Source: Sellimonas caecigallum (lineage in GTDB: Bacteria; Bacillota; Clostridia; Lachnospirales; Lachnospiraceae). From it: 64,000 nucleotides of DNA. Numbering within the stretch: position 1 is the first letter of the stretch; each line of letters begins with the position of its first letter. The stretch lies in NCBI RefSeq assembly GCF_045038405.1, contig NZ_CP173660.1, positions 1,736,001 to 1,800,000 on the forward strand, in the 5' to 3' direction. The position numbers and the translations under genes are program-made. Shown here piece after piece: positions 56,872 through 64,000 of the stretch. Under the pieces are notes generated by a model. It was not told where the DNA came from, ran no database searches, and was given only the letters and a program-made list of their open reading frames with translations.

Positions 56872-58664
56872 ATCTCTCGGAATCCTGAGTGATCACAGCC
56901 AGCAGACGCTGGCGTTGAACTTTGAAAAGTAAATATTATCTAAAAAGTGAAAAATAGACATGCTGAAATAGACATAGCTGTCGCTATATCTGGAAAAATG
57001 CGATATAATAATCAAGGATCATGCTACTTCCAAAATCAACTTACGTAATGGAGATTCGAAAGGCAGATCCCATGCATCAAGATGTTGCAGCATCATGATG
57101 TGATAGAGGCGGCAGTACCACATCTTAGTAGAGCGGTGTCTGCCGCTTTCTAATTGAAAGTCTATTTTCTCACGTTTATTGGAACGTTCTGCCGAAGTCC
57201 GGGCATTGAATTCCTTTTTCCACTCCTTCGTGTCACGGGGCGGGAAGTTAATCAGTCTTGGGTTGTCTTTCATAGCCAGATGGACTGTCCTGCCATACTT
57301 GGAATCCGAGCAGGGATGTGTGCAGGAACAGCCGTATTTCCGGCTGGCCAGAGGACAGCGGAATTTCAGCCTCCCCTTGGAAGGCTCCGAACCGTCATGA
57401 CGCATTTTTCTTCCCGCTTTACAAACGGGAACGCCATCTTCACCGATGGTAAGATCATTTTTATATTTTACTTTGACGCCTCGCTTTACATTCAGGTCGA
57501 TAAAGGGCTGGATGTGGTTCTTGCGGCAGTAAATGTAATAAGGCATCGCATCATGAGCGGAATCCAGAATCCATTTGTTGATATGAAGTTCAGGAAGGAA
57601 AGCTCTCATCCGGAACCAGGTTTCCAGGAATCCATGGGAATCATGTTTTGAGGCAGGATTCAACAGAGGGAAAACAGGAAGGTCGCTTTCCGAGTGGGCA
57701 GCGACAAGCATATATAAGTCGTAACCGAAATAAAAGCGGTCTCTGGAAGAATCCCATCCAATATCGCAGTCAGGCTGGGAAAAGAAACGGTCACAGGAAC
57801 AATCCGTGATTCCTTTTTCCGAACAGTTGCAGGCAGGATGCTTGCGCTCCCTTGCGGAAGTGACAACAGGAGTTCCGTCACCGGCGAGGGAAAGAGCGGA
57901 AGGATCAATCAGACCTTTAGCTATGGACTGACTCAGGAATTCCCGATGATAGATCTTAAACAGGGAAGAATAGGGCTGGTCATCTAATACAAAAGAGGTT
58001 GTTTCCAACTGCTCCAGTAACTGATCAACGGAAACCTTTTCGACAGGTTCGGCTTTCGTACCTTTATGAGCAGGCTTTTTAATCCTTTTGTCTTTTGCAG
58101 GACGCAAATGGGAAGACAGATTGGAATCTTCAGAATCCCAAAGTCGGCTGAGGAAATCATAAAAGGTACCGACGCCGGGAGTATCGCCGAATTCAAAACC
58201 GCTGAGGATTGCATAAAGGGGATTGATCTTCAACTGAGCAGCCCAGTCTGTCAGGGAATGGACCTTGAAATCAATAGACAGCAGATAAGAGCGCTGCATA
58301 CAGGAAGGGGTTCTAGGCTTAGGGCCAAAGACAGAGTATTTCGAACGTAGAAGTTCATCCGTATAAGAAAGATCAAGATTCCAGAAACGTTCGATGATAT
58401 CCCAGGTAGCCCGTGAAAAGGCATCTGGATCCGGATAATATTTACGAAGATTTGTAACAACAAAGTTTTGATAGGCGGCATGCCCGCCAGGATTAACAGG
58501 TAACAAAAAAATCGCCTCCAGTCGAAAGAAATAAAATATATTCAATCGGCTTCGCCGCAAATTTTGGGCGATTTGTCAAGTGTTTTTGGCAAAAAAAGTG
58601 GGGGATTTTAATAAAAAAGGAATCCAAACCCCTTATAAATCAAGGGATTAAGATTCCGAGAGAT
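56872..58664 (-). mobile_element. DDE insertion sequence with 13-bp terminal inverted repeats
   Basis: ATCTCTCGGAATC at 56872-56884 is the exact reverse complement of GATTCCGAGAGAT at 58652-58664. The 1.79-kb unit holds one transposase gene on the minus strand. Small hairpins lie just inside the left end (56898-56913). No target duplication is obvious by eye. It sits between arcC and the YbjQ gene and ends 27 bases before the YbjQ start. Confidence 0.8.
57019..58506 (-). CDS. DDE transposase of the insertion sequence
   Basis: A 495-residue transposase. Candidate catalytic acids are the Asp in FGYDLYMLVAAHSESDLPV or the preceding DIGWDS segment, the Asp in KWILDSAHDAMPYY, and the Glu in RTSAERSNKREKIDFQLE; the last is a standard DDE landmark. 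The middle has a cysteine group (CNCSEKGITDCSC). I cannot assign an IS family with confidence; its size and motifs recall IS1182 or IS4-type enzymes. The frame is open to 58560, but TTG at 58506 has GGAGG nine bases upstream and fits best. The gene looks intact. Confidence 0.82.
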   Translation of the reverse strand: MLPVNPGGHAAYQNFVVTNLRKYYPDPDAFSRATWDIIERFWNLDLSYTDELLRSKYSVFGPKPRTPSCMQRSYLLSIDFKVHSLTDWAAQLKINPLYAILSGFEFGDTPGVGTFYDFLSRLWDSEDSNLSSHLRPAKDKRIKKPAHKGTKAEPVEKVSVDQLLEQLETTSFVLDDQPYSSLFKIYHREFLSQSIAKGLIDPSALSLAGDGTPVVTSARERKHPACNCSEKGITDCSCDRFFSQPDCDIGWDSSRDRFYFGYDLYMLVAAHSESDLPVFPLLNPASKHDSHGFLETWFRMRAFLPELHINKWILDSAHDAMPYYIYCRKNHIQPFIDLNVKRGVKVKYKNDLTIGEDGVPVCKAGRKMRHDGSEPSKGRLKFRCPLASRKYGCSCTHPCSDSKYGRTVHLAMKDNPRLINFPPRDTKEWKKEFNARTSAERSNKREKIDFQLESGRHRSTKMWYCRLYHIMMLQHLDAWDLPFESPLRKLILEVA

Positions 58665-58691
58665 TATCAAATGAAAAAGGAGGCAAAAGTT

Positions 58692-59006
58692 ATGTTTTTA
58701 GTCAACACGGACTACATTCCGGGAAAGAAATTTGAGATGATCGGTCTTGTAAGAGGGACCATGGTACAGTCTGCTCATATGGGGAAAGATATCATGAACA
58801 GTTTTAAAACGCTTGTAGGAGGAGAGCTTACTTCTTATACAGAGATGATGAATGAAGCCCGCGCCGTTGCCACGAGACGTATGGCTGAGGATGCAGAACG
58901 GATGGGAGCAGACGCCGTCATCAATATCCATTACGCATCCAGCGCGATCATGCAGGGTGCTGCAGAGGTTATGGCCTACGGAACAGCGGTAAAATACATT
59001 GATTAG
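58692..59006 (+). CDS. YbjQ family heavy-metal-binding-domain protein
   Basis: A 104-residue protein of the YbjQ/PF01906 type, small domains that form rings and are described as heavy-metal-binding. Typical features are GLVRGTMVQSAHMGKDIMN, LTSYTEMMNEARAVATRRM and MGADAVINIHYASSAIMQGA. A frame-consistent ATG lies at 58671, but ATG 58692 follows AAAGGAGG and begins at the conserved MFLVNTDYIPG strand. The insertion sequence ends just upstream and has probably displaced the native promoter. Function unknown. Confidence 0.88.
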   Translation: MFLVNTDYIPGKKFEMIGLVRGTMVQSAHMGKDIMNSFKTLVGGELTSYTEMMNEARAVATRRMAEDAERMGADAVINIHYASSAIMQGAAEVMAYGTAVKYID

Positions 59007-59031
59007 AAGAATCGTTGGAATAGACAGAAAA

Positions 59032-59076
59032 TACCACATATAGTAGAAAAATAAAAAAAATACAAGATGTAGTAGA
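59032..59076 (+). promoter_or_regulatory. Two candidate NrdR boxes and promoter of nrdDG
   Basis: Box 1 (59032-59047) has core CCACATATAG and box 2 (59061-59076) CAAGATGTAG; each matches the NrdR core CWATATATWG at eight of ten positions. They are 29 bases apart, close to three helical turns. TATAAT at 59096-59101 is the likely -10, so box 2 overlaps the -35. NrdR represses ribonucleotide reductase genes. Confidence 0.5.
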
Positions 59077-59105
59077 AAAATAGGTTTGTCTCTGCTATAA
59101 TTATG

Positions 59106-59127
59106 AATGCTGCCTGAGGGCAGCATT
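59106..59127 (+). other. Leader hairpin of nrdDG
   Basis: AATGCTGCC pairs perfectly with GGCAGCATT (loop TGAG), starting at the expected transcription start. Two more Ts after the stem give it a terminator look, but it may serve to protect the 5' end. Confidence 0.5.
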
Positions 59128-59179
59128 TTGAACGCAATTAACAAACAGAAAGAAAATAGAAACGAATGGAGAGGACAGC

Positions 59180-61306
59180 ATGAAGGTAATAAAAAGAGAC
59201 GGACGGGAAGTCGCATATGACAGAAATAAGATCGTGTATGCGATCCACAAAGCCAACAATGAAGTGGAGAAAGCAGATAAGATTTCCGAAGAAAAGATCT
59301 ACGACATCATTGCCTCCATCGAAAACAGGAAGCTGGAAAGCATGGCTGTGGAGGATATCCAGGACATCATCGAGCAGAAACTGATGGAGGAAGGCAAATA
59401 TAATCTTGCCAAGAAATATATTATTTACCGGTATACAAGGGCGCTTGTGAGGAAATCCAATACGACAGACGATTCCATCCTTCGTCTGATCAGAGGGGAA
59501 AACTCAGAGCTGAAGACAGAAAATTCCAACAAAAATTCGACGCTTGCATCTACTCAGAGAGACTACATTGCGGGGGAAGTATCAAAAGATCTCACAAAGA
59601 GAGTGCTGCTTCCGGAGAAGATCGTAAAAGCCCACGAAGACGGAGTCATCCATTTCCATGACATGGACTATTTCCTGCAGCCGATTTTCAACTGCTGTCT
59701 TGTCAATATCGGAGATATGCTGGACAATGGCACGGTCATGAATGGAAAATTGATCGAGTCTCCGAAAAGTTTCCACGTGGCATGTACGGTTATGACGCAG
59801 ATCATTGCATCTGTGGCAAGCAGTCAGTATGGAGGACAGTCTGTGGATATCCGGCATCTTGGAAAATATCTGAGAAGGAGCCGGGAGAAATATATGAAAA
59901 AATACAGAGCGAAATATGCAGGTATGCTCACGGAAGAAATGATGGAACAGCTTGCGGACGACAGAGTGCAAGATGAACTCCGTTCCGGTGTCCAGACGAT
60001 CCAGTATCAGATCAACACGCTCATGACGACAAACGGACAGTCTCCGTTTGTGACACTGTTCCTGAATCCGGACAAGACACACCCGTATGCAAAAGAAAAC
60101 GCCATGATCATTCAGGAGATCCTGCGTCAGCGGATCGAGGGGATCAAAAATGAAGCAGGCGTTTACGTAACGCCGGCCTTCCCGAAGCTTGTCTATGTGT
60201 TAAACGAAGACAATAATATGACAGGCGGAGAATATGATTACCTCACAAAGATCGCGGTAAAATGTTCGGCCAAGAGAATGTATCCGGACTATATTTCCGC
60301 AAAGAAAATGAAAGAAAACTACGAAGGGAATGTCTTCTCTCCGATGGGATGCCGTTCTTTCTTATCTCCATGGAAAGACGAGGAAGGAAATTACAAGTGG
60401 GAAGGCCGCTTTAATCAAGGTGTCGTAAGTCTCAACCTTCCGCAGATCGGAATCGTGTCAGGGGGAGATATGGAGCGTTTCTGGCAGATCCTGGATGAGC
60501 GTCTCGCTCTGTGTTTTGAAGCTTTGATGTGCAGGCATAAGGCACTGGAAGGCACATCTTCCGATGTAAGCCCGGTTCACTGGCAGTACGGTGCAATTGC
60601 AAGACTTGGAAAAGGCGAGAAGATCGACAAATACCTGCACGATGGATATTCTACGATCAGCCTTGGCTATATCGGTCTCTACGAAGTGACGAAAATCATG
60701 ACTGGAGAGAGCCAGACATCGGAAGAAGGTCAGAAATTTGCACTGAAAGTCATGAAACGCCTCCGTGCAGCGACTGATACATGGAAGGAAACGACAGGAC
60801 TTGGATTTGGCCTCTACGGTACACCGGCAGAAAGTCTTTGCTATCGGTTCGCGGAGATTGACAAGAAGAAATTCGGCAGCATTGAGAATGTGACGGACAA
60901 AGGGTACTATACAAATTCTTACCATGTGGATGTCCGGGAAAAGATCGATGCATTTGATAAATTTGAGTTCGAGAGCCAGTTCCAAAAGATCAGTTCTGGC
61001 GGGTGTATCTCTTACGTGGAAATTCCGAATCTGAACAACAATCTGGAAGCGGTAGAAGAAGTTGTGAAATTTATTTACGACAATATTCAGTATGCGGAGT
61101 TCAACACAAAATCAGACTATTGCCAGAATTGTGGATACGACGGGGAAATTATGATCAACGATGATTTTGAGTGGGAATGCCCGGTATGCCACAACAAAGA
61201 TGAGTCAAAGATGAATGTGACGAGAAGAACATGTGGATATCTCGGAGAGAATTTCTGGAATCCGGGGAAAACGAAAGAGATCAAAAGCAGAGTCATGCAT
61301 TTATAA
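59180..61306 (+). CDS. nrdD: Anaerobic ribonucleoside-triphosphate reductase
   Basis: A 708-residue class III reductase that makes dNTPs using a glycyl radical. The N-terminal ATP-cone (KVIKRDGREVAYDRNKIVYA) allows allosteric control. The core carries GNVFSPMGCRSFLSPW with the active-site Cys. The C-terminal zinc site is CQNCGYDGE and CPVCHNK, followed by the glycyl radical loop RRTCGYLGENFWNPGK. ATG 59180 follows GGAGAGGAC. The activase gene nrdG lies 19 bases downstream. Confidence 0.97.
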   Translation: MKVIKRDGREVAYDRNKIVYAIHKANNEVEKADKISEEKIYDIIASIENRKLESMAVEDIQDIIEQKLMEEGKYNLAKKYIIYRYTRALVRKSNTTDDSILRLIRGENSELKTENSNKNSTLASTQRDYIAGEVSKDLTKRVLLPEKIVKAHEDGVIHFHDMDYFLQPIFNCCLVNIGDMLDNGTVMNGKLIESPKSFHVACTVMTQIIASVASSQYGGQSVDIRHLGKYLRRSREKYMKKYRAKYAGMLTEEMMEQLADDRVQDELRSGVQTIQYQINTLMTTNGQSPFVTLFLNPDKTHPYAKENAMIIQEILRQRIEGIKNEAGVYVTPAFPKLVYVLNEDNNMTGGEYDYLTKIAVKCSAKRMYPDYISAKKMKENYEGNVFSPMGCRSFLSPWKDEEGNYKWEGRFNQGVVSLNLPQIGIVSGGDMERFWQILDERLALCFEALMCRHKALEGTSSDVSPVHWQYGAIARLGKGEKIDKYLHDGYSTISLGYIGLYEVTKIMTGESQTSEEGQKFALKVMKRLRAATDTWKETTGLGFGLYGTPAESLCYRFAEIDKKKFGSIENVTDKGYYTNSYHVDVREKIDAFDKFEFESQFQKISSGGCISYVEIPNLNNNLEAVEEVVKFIYDNIQYAEFNTKSDYCQNCGYDGEIMINDDFEWECPVCHNKDESKMNVTRRTCGYLGENFWNPGKTKEIKSRVMHL

Positions 61307-61325
61307 AAATAAGGAGATCTGAAAA

Positions 61326-61919
61326 ATGAATTACGCAGATATCAAGAAGTGGGATGTGGCAAATGGGCCGGGGATCCGCGTCTCACTTTTTGTGAGCGGC
61401 TGTACACACCGCTGTAAAGGGTGCTTCAACGAAGAAGCGTGGGATTTCGAGTATGGAAAACCATTTACAAAAGAGACGGAAGATATAATTTTAAAAGAGC
61501 TGGAAAAAAGCTATTATAAAGGATTTACCCTCCTTGGCGGAGAGCCTTTTGAATACAGCAATCAGAAGGTGCTGGCCCCGTTTTTGAAAAGAGTAAGGGA
61601 AAAATTTCCGGATATTTCCATCTGGTGTTATTCCGGATATCTTTTTGACAAAGAGATTACAGGGAAGATGCTTCCAAAGTGGGCGGAGACGGCCGAGATG
61701 CTGAAATACATTGATGTTATTGTGGACGGCAGATTTGTGGAAGAGCAAAAGAAAGTAAATCTCCTTTTCCGTGGATCTGAAAATCAGAGGATCATTGAAG
61801 TGAGAAAATCTCTCGAGGCAGGTCGCCCGATTCTGTGGGAACCGCCGGAATATATCCATGTGGTAGTAGATGAAAATCCGCATGAAGTGGGTGTTGCCCC
61901 TGAAATCTGCGGCAAATAA
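61326..61919 (+). CDS. nrdG: Anaerobic ribonucleotide reductase activating protein
   Basis: A 197-residue radical-SAM activase that installs the glycyl radical on NrdD. The cluster motif is CTHRCKGCF (Cys-x3-Cys-x2-Cys) near 28, preceded by VANGPGIRVSLFVSG and followed by the SAM-binding TLLGGEPFEYSNQ near 74. Length is slightly above the usual 155-170 because of a C-terminal extension. It has AAGGAG upstream and forms a two-gene unit with nrdD, ended by the terminator at 61935-61967. Confidence 0.95.
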   Translation: MNYADIKKWDVANGPGIRVSLFVSGCTHRCKGCFNEEAWDFEYGKPFTKETEDIILKELEKSYYKGFTLLGGEPFEYSNQKVLAPFLKRVREKFPDISIWCYSGYLFDKEITGKMLPKWAETAEMLKYIDVIVDGRFVEEQKKVNLLFRGSENQRIIEVRKSLEAGRPILWEPPEYIHVVVDENPHEVGVAPEICGK

Positions 61920-61934
61920 AAATATATAAAACAG

Positions 61935-61967
61935 CGGAGGCACCGCAATTTGCGGCGCCTCCGTTTT
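61935..61967 (+). terminator. Terminator of nrdDG
   Basis: CGGAGGC and CCGCA pair with TGCGG and GCCTCCG with one A-C mismatch (12 base pairs, 3-base loop), followed by TTTT. Confidence 0.85.
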
Positions 61968-61999
61968 ATAATGTCCCGAACAGAGGGACAAATACCGTT

Positions 62000-62257
62000 T
62001 TATTTAAAAAACTGTGGCAGATAATCCTTGTGTGCTTCCAGAAGCTCGTCCACTACGATGTTTGCAAGTTCATCACTTGGACAAAGTGGATTCAGATCAA
62101 GGGCAGCAACGGCAAGGTCACGGTCTCCTGTGACAGCTGCCTCGATGGTCATGCGTTCAAATGCCTTGATCATGTGTACATATCCGCTGATCGGAAGTTT
62201 GAGTTCTCCTGTGGCAAGCGGTTTCGGTCCATCTGCTGTGATCCGGCAGGCAAAAAG
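62000..62257 (-). pseudogene. C-terminal remnant of a GH4 6-phospho-glucosidase
   Basis: On the minus strand about 84 codons remain of a family 4 glycosidase (LicH/CelF type, NAD-dependent 6-phospho-beta-glucosidase). Recognisable is GYVHMIKAFERMTIEAAV followed by TGDRDLAVAALDLNPLCPSD and the end LLEAHKDYLPQFFK. The frame meets a stop at its upstream side (TAA at 62260-62258) and nothing of the N-terminal NAD domain is left. It abuts, head-on, the truncated DUF3284 gene at about 62251, so a deletion or inversion joined two operon fragments. Confidence 0.8.
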
Positions 62258-62689
62258 TTAAATGTCGGAGCAGAAGAATTCTTTTCACAGCTGATGGTGT
62301 CTGTGCTTTATGACATTAAGAGAGCGACGGGAAAAGAAGTGGCAGAGACGAAAGTGCACCAGGGATATAAGTATAAGAAACAGATGAAGAACAAGCTTGG
62401 AAAACAAGGGGATGTGGAAGTGGAGATTACAGAGTGGAAGCGCCCTTTTGTGTACAGTGCGAAGTTTAAGTCTGTGACGGGGACGAACCGGATAAGATAT
62501 GAGATCGAATCTCTGGGAGAAGAAGAAATTCGGGTAAACTATTCGGAAGGTTACGACGGAGATACAAAGTCTCAGGATCTGAATTATAAGATCATCGGAG
62601 CCTTTTATAAAAGAAAGGCAAAGAAGAGAACAAGGCAGATGCTTCACGCAATGGAGAACTATATCTGCCAGAATCGAAAACAGAGCTAA
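62252..62689 (+). pseudogene. DUF3284 protein, N end lost
   Basis: The readable part begins KKLNVGAEEFFSQLMVSVLY and goes on with DIKRATGKEV, YKYKKQMKNKLGKQGDVEVE and RIRYEIESLGEEEIRVNYSE, the pattern of DUF3284, a family of about 140 residues found in PTS beta-glucoside operons. The normal few residues and start codon before KKLNV are missing: upstream sequence is antisense GH4. An open frame runs back through that antisense region to 62030 but has no credible ribosome site, so the protein is either not made or made as a chimera. The body of the gene shows no further lesions. Confidence 0.75.
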
Positions 62690-62713
62690 GAACATAGAAT
62701 GAGAGGGAGAAAG

Positions 62714-63789
62714 ATGGCACGTTTTGGTATATCAATCTATCCGGAACATTCGGATATGGAAAAAGACATGGCATACATGGACATGGCGGCAAAGTACGGA
62801 TGCAGCAGGATCTTTACCTGTCTGTTAAGTGTACAGAAATCCCGTCAGGAGATCGTGCGCGAATTTTCAGATTTGATCAATCACGCCCATAAATGCGGAA
62901 TGGAGGTCATTATGGACACTGCGCCGGCAGTGTTTGGTCGTCTGGGAATTTCTTACGACAATCTGTCCTTTTTCAGTGAGATACACGCAGATGGAATCCG
63001 GCTGGACGAAGGGTTTGATTCTTTGAAGGAATCTCTTATGACGTACAATCCGCAAGGGCTGAAGATTGAGATCAATGCGAGTCTGGGTGGGCGCTATCTG
63101 GAAAATATCATGAGCCACAGTCCGGACAAAGAGCGCCTTACCACATGCCATAATTTTTATCCTCAGAGATATACCGGATTAAGTTACGCCCATTTTGAGA
63201 AATGCAGCAAAGCAATACGAGATCTGGATCTTCGTGTGGCGGCATTTGTCAATTCCCAGGAAAAGAATACATTTGGCCCTTGGGAAGTCAATGACGGGAG
63301 CTGGAACAGCACCGGGATCTTCCGGTAGGAACAGCTGCCCGGCATCTGTATGCCACAGGCCTTGTGGATGATGTCATAGTGGCCAACTGTTATGCTTCAG
63401 AGGAGGAACTTTCCTCATTGTCATCGTTGAATCCGTCTCTCCTGACGATGAAGGTGGAAAAAGAATATGACCTGTCTCTTGTGGAAGAAAAAATTCTTTA
63501 CAATACGCTGCATTTTGTGCGCGGCGATATGAGTGAGTATATGGCAAGAAGCACACAACCAAGAATCGAATTTGCCGATGCGGACATTCCGAAGAAAAAT
63601 ACCCGTGATCTGAAGCGCGGGGATATTGTCATCTTAAACGAGACGTATGAAAGATATAAAGGCGAGCTTCACATTGTGCTTAAGGATATGCCAAACGACG
63701 GAAGGAAAAACGTTGTAGGACATATTCCGAAGAATGAGCATATGTTGCTCGATTATGTTACACTATGGAAAAAATTCGGATTCATATAA
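62714..63789 (+). pseudogene. Frameshifted MupG/DUF871 family protein
   Basis: A MupG (DUF871, 6-phospho-N-acetylmuramidase-like) protein: a TIM barrel (about 1-240; MARFGISIYPEHSDMEKDM, IMDTAPAVFGRLGISYDN, GIRLDEGFD and CHNFYPQRYTGLSYAHF) and a small beta domain (TRDLKRGDIVILNETYERYKG in pieces). The frame breaks at GACGGGAG: three Gs (63296-63298) where four would continue as ELEQHRDLP and RHLYATGLVDDVIV. Both halves are otherwise clean. ATG 62714 follows GAGAGGGAG. It sits between the DUF3284 and GntR genes, the usual order in amino-sugar or beta-glucoside PTS operons. Confidence 0.85.
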
Positions 63790-63817
63790 ACTCATAAAAT
63801 GAAAGAAGGTGAAGAGA

Positions 63818-64000
63818 TTGGCTGCTCCAAGATACCTGGAAATAAAAAAACGCATCATGAAAGAAATCGAAGGAAAGCCGGTCAGTACACCGATTGCTTC
63901 AGAGCGTGAGCTGGCAGTTCAGTTTGATGCAAGCAGGATGACTGTGAGAAAGGCGCTTAATGAGCTGGTAGAAGAAGGTTACCTATACCGAAATAAAAAT
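63818..64000 (+). CDS. GntR family regulator, cut by the window end
   Basis: The first 61 residues of a GntR-type regulator: LEIKKRIMKEIEGKPVSTPI then ASERELAVQFDASRMTVRKA and LNELVEEGYLYR, a typical winged helix-turn-helix. The start is TTG at 63818 with GAAGGTGAAG upstream. The effector domain lies beyond the window. By position it controls the adjoining MupG/DUF3284 operon, which is decayed here. Confidence 0.88.
   Translation, partial: MAAPRYLEIKKRIMKEIEGKPVSTPIASERELAVQFDASRMTVRKALNELVEEGYLYRNKN

Noticed and set aside
62030..62251. N-terminal 74 codons of the plus-strand frame before the DUF3284 part
   Set aside because: They are the antisense of a GH4 remnant, so not a native protein segment.
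1..64000. CRISPR array, rRNA operon, prophage or integrated conjugative element
   Set aside because: No regularly spaced repeats, rRNA sequence, or structural or conjugation genes were seen in the window.

Overview
The window reads as a chromosomal segment of a strictly anaerobic, low-to-mid GC Firmicute, most likely a gut Lachnospiraceae (Clostridia). This is inferred from gene content: class III anaerobic ribonucleotide reductase (nrdDG), glutamine synthetase III, PPi-type phosphofructokinases, FprA flavodiiron protein, rubrerythrin, an antiterminator (ANTAR) protein beside glnA, and strong Shine-Dalgarno sequences. No genus is claimed.

Layout. 0.1-3.2 kb: a small DUF5348-like gene, a terminator, an RpoD-type sigma factor, lgt and a DUF3592 membrane protein. 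3.2-7.6 kb: a Crp/Fnr regulator divergent from a cluster (DUF3100 membrane protein, small membrane partner, amidohydrolase, TauE/SafE exporter), with a 22-bp palindrome between them. 7.5-13.4 kb: housekeeping and orphan genes (ABC-class ATPase, acylphosphatase, acetyltransferases, YitT, FprA) and a tRNA-Arg(ACG) with its own promoter and terminator. 13.5-28.8 kb: a nitrogen block with DUF4091, glnN, purF and the apparent operon pyrG-gltB-gltD-glnA-ANTAR regulator. 28.9-31.4 kb: an IS91-like element carrying a tyrosine recombinase and a HUH transposase, bounded by inverted repeats. 31.4-35.7 kb: MFS transporter, glycerol kinase and a PPi-PFK. 35.8-44.7 kb: a sugar ABC importer without ATPase, an HlyD-like adaptor, a MacB-domain protein, a BlaI/BlaR1 pair and an RmlD-like reductase. 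44.8-56.8 kb: a second PPi-PFK, glycosyltransferase, rubrerythrin, S8 protease, a lone PTS IIC, a GlnK/GlnL-like two-component system, a frameshifted arylsulfotransferase gene, an NMN adenylyltransferase-like protein and carbamate kinase. 56.9-58.7 kb: a DDE insertion sequence. 58.7-64 kb: YbjQ family protein, nrdDG, and a decayed beta-glucoside operon (GH4 remnant, truncated DUF3284, frameshifted MupG/DUF871, GntR).

How parts fit. Nitrogen assimilation dominates the middle: GSIII and GSI make glutamine, GOGAT and CTP synthase consume it, PurF also uses it, and the ANTAR protein at the operon end is a plausible antiterminator acting on the pyrG leader. That leader holds a terminator which competes with a hairpin having an A1/G4 hexaloop. 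This circuit is the most interesting proposal from the window; it rests on base pairing read by eye and on known ANTAR biology, not on experiment.

Three genes or gene pairs carry single-base lesions (38128, 53653-53656, 63296-63298). They may be real decay or sequencing errors. All coordinates and pairings were read by eye; no database search was run.
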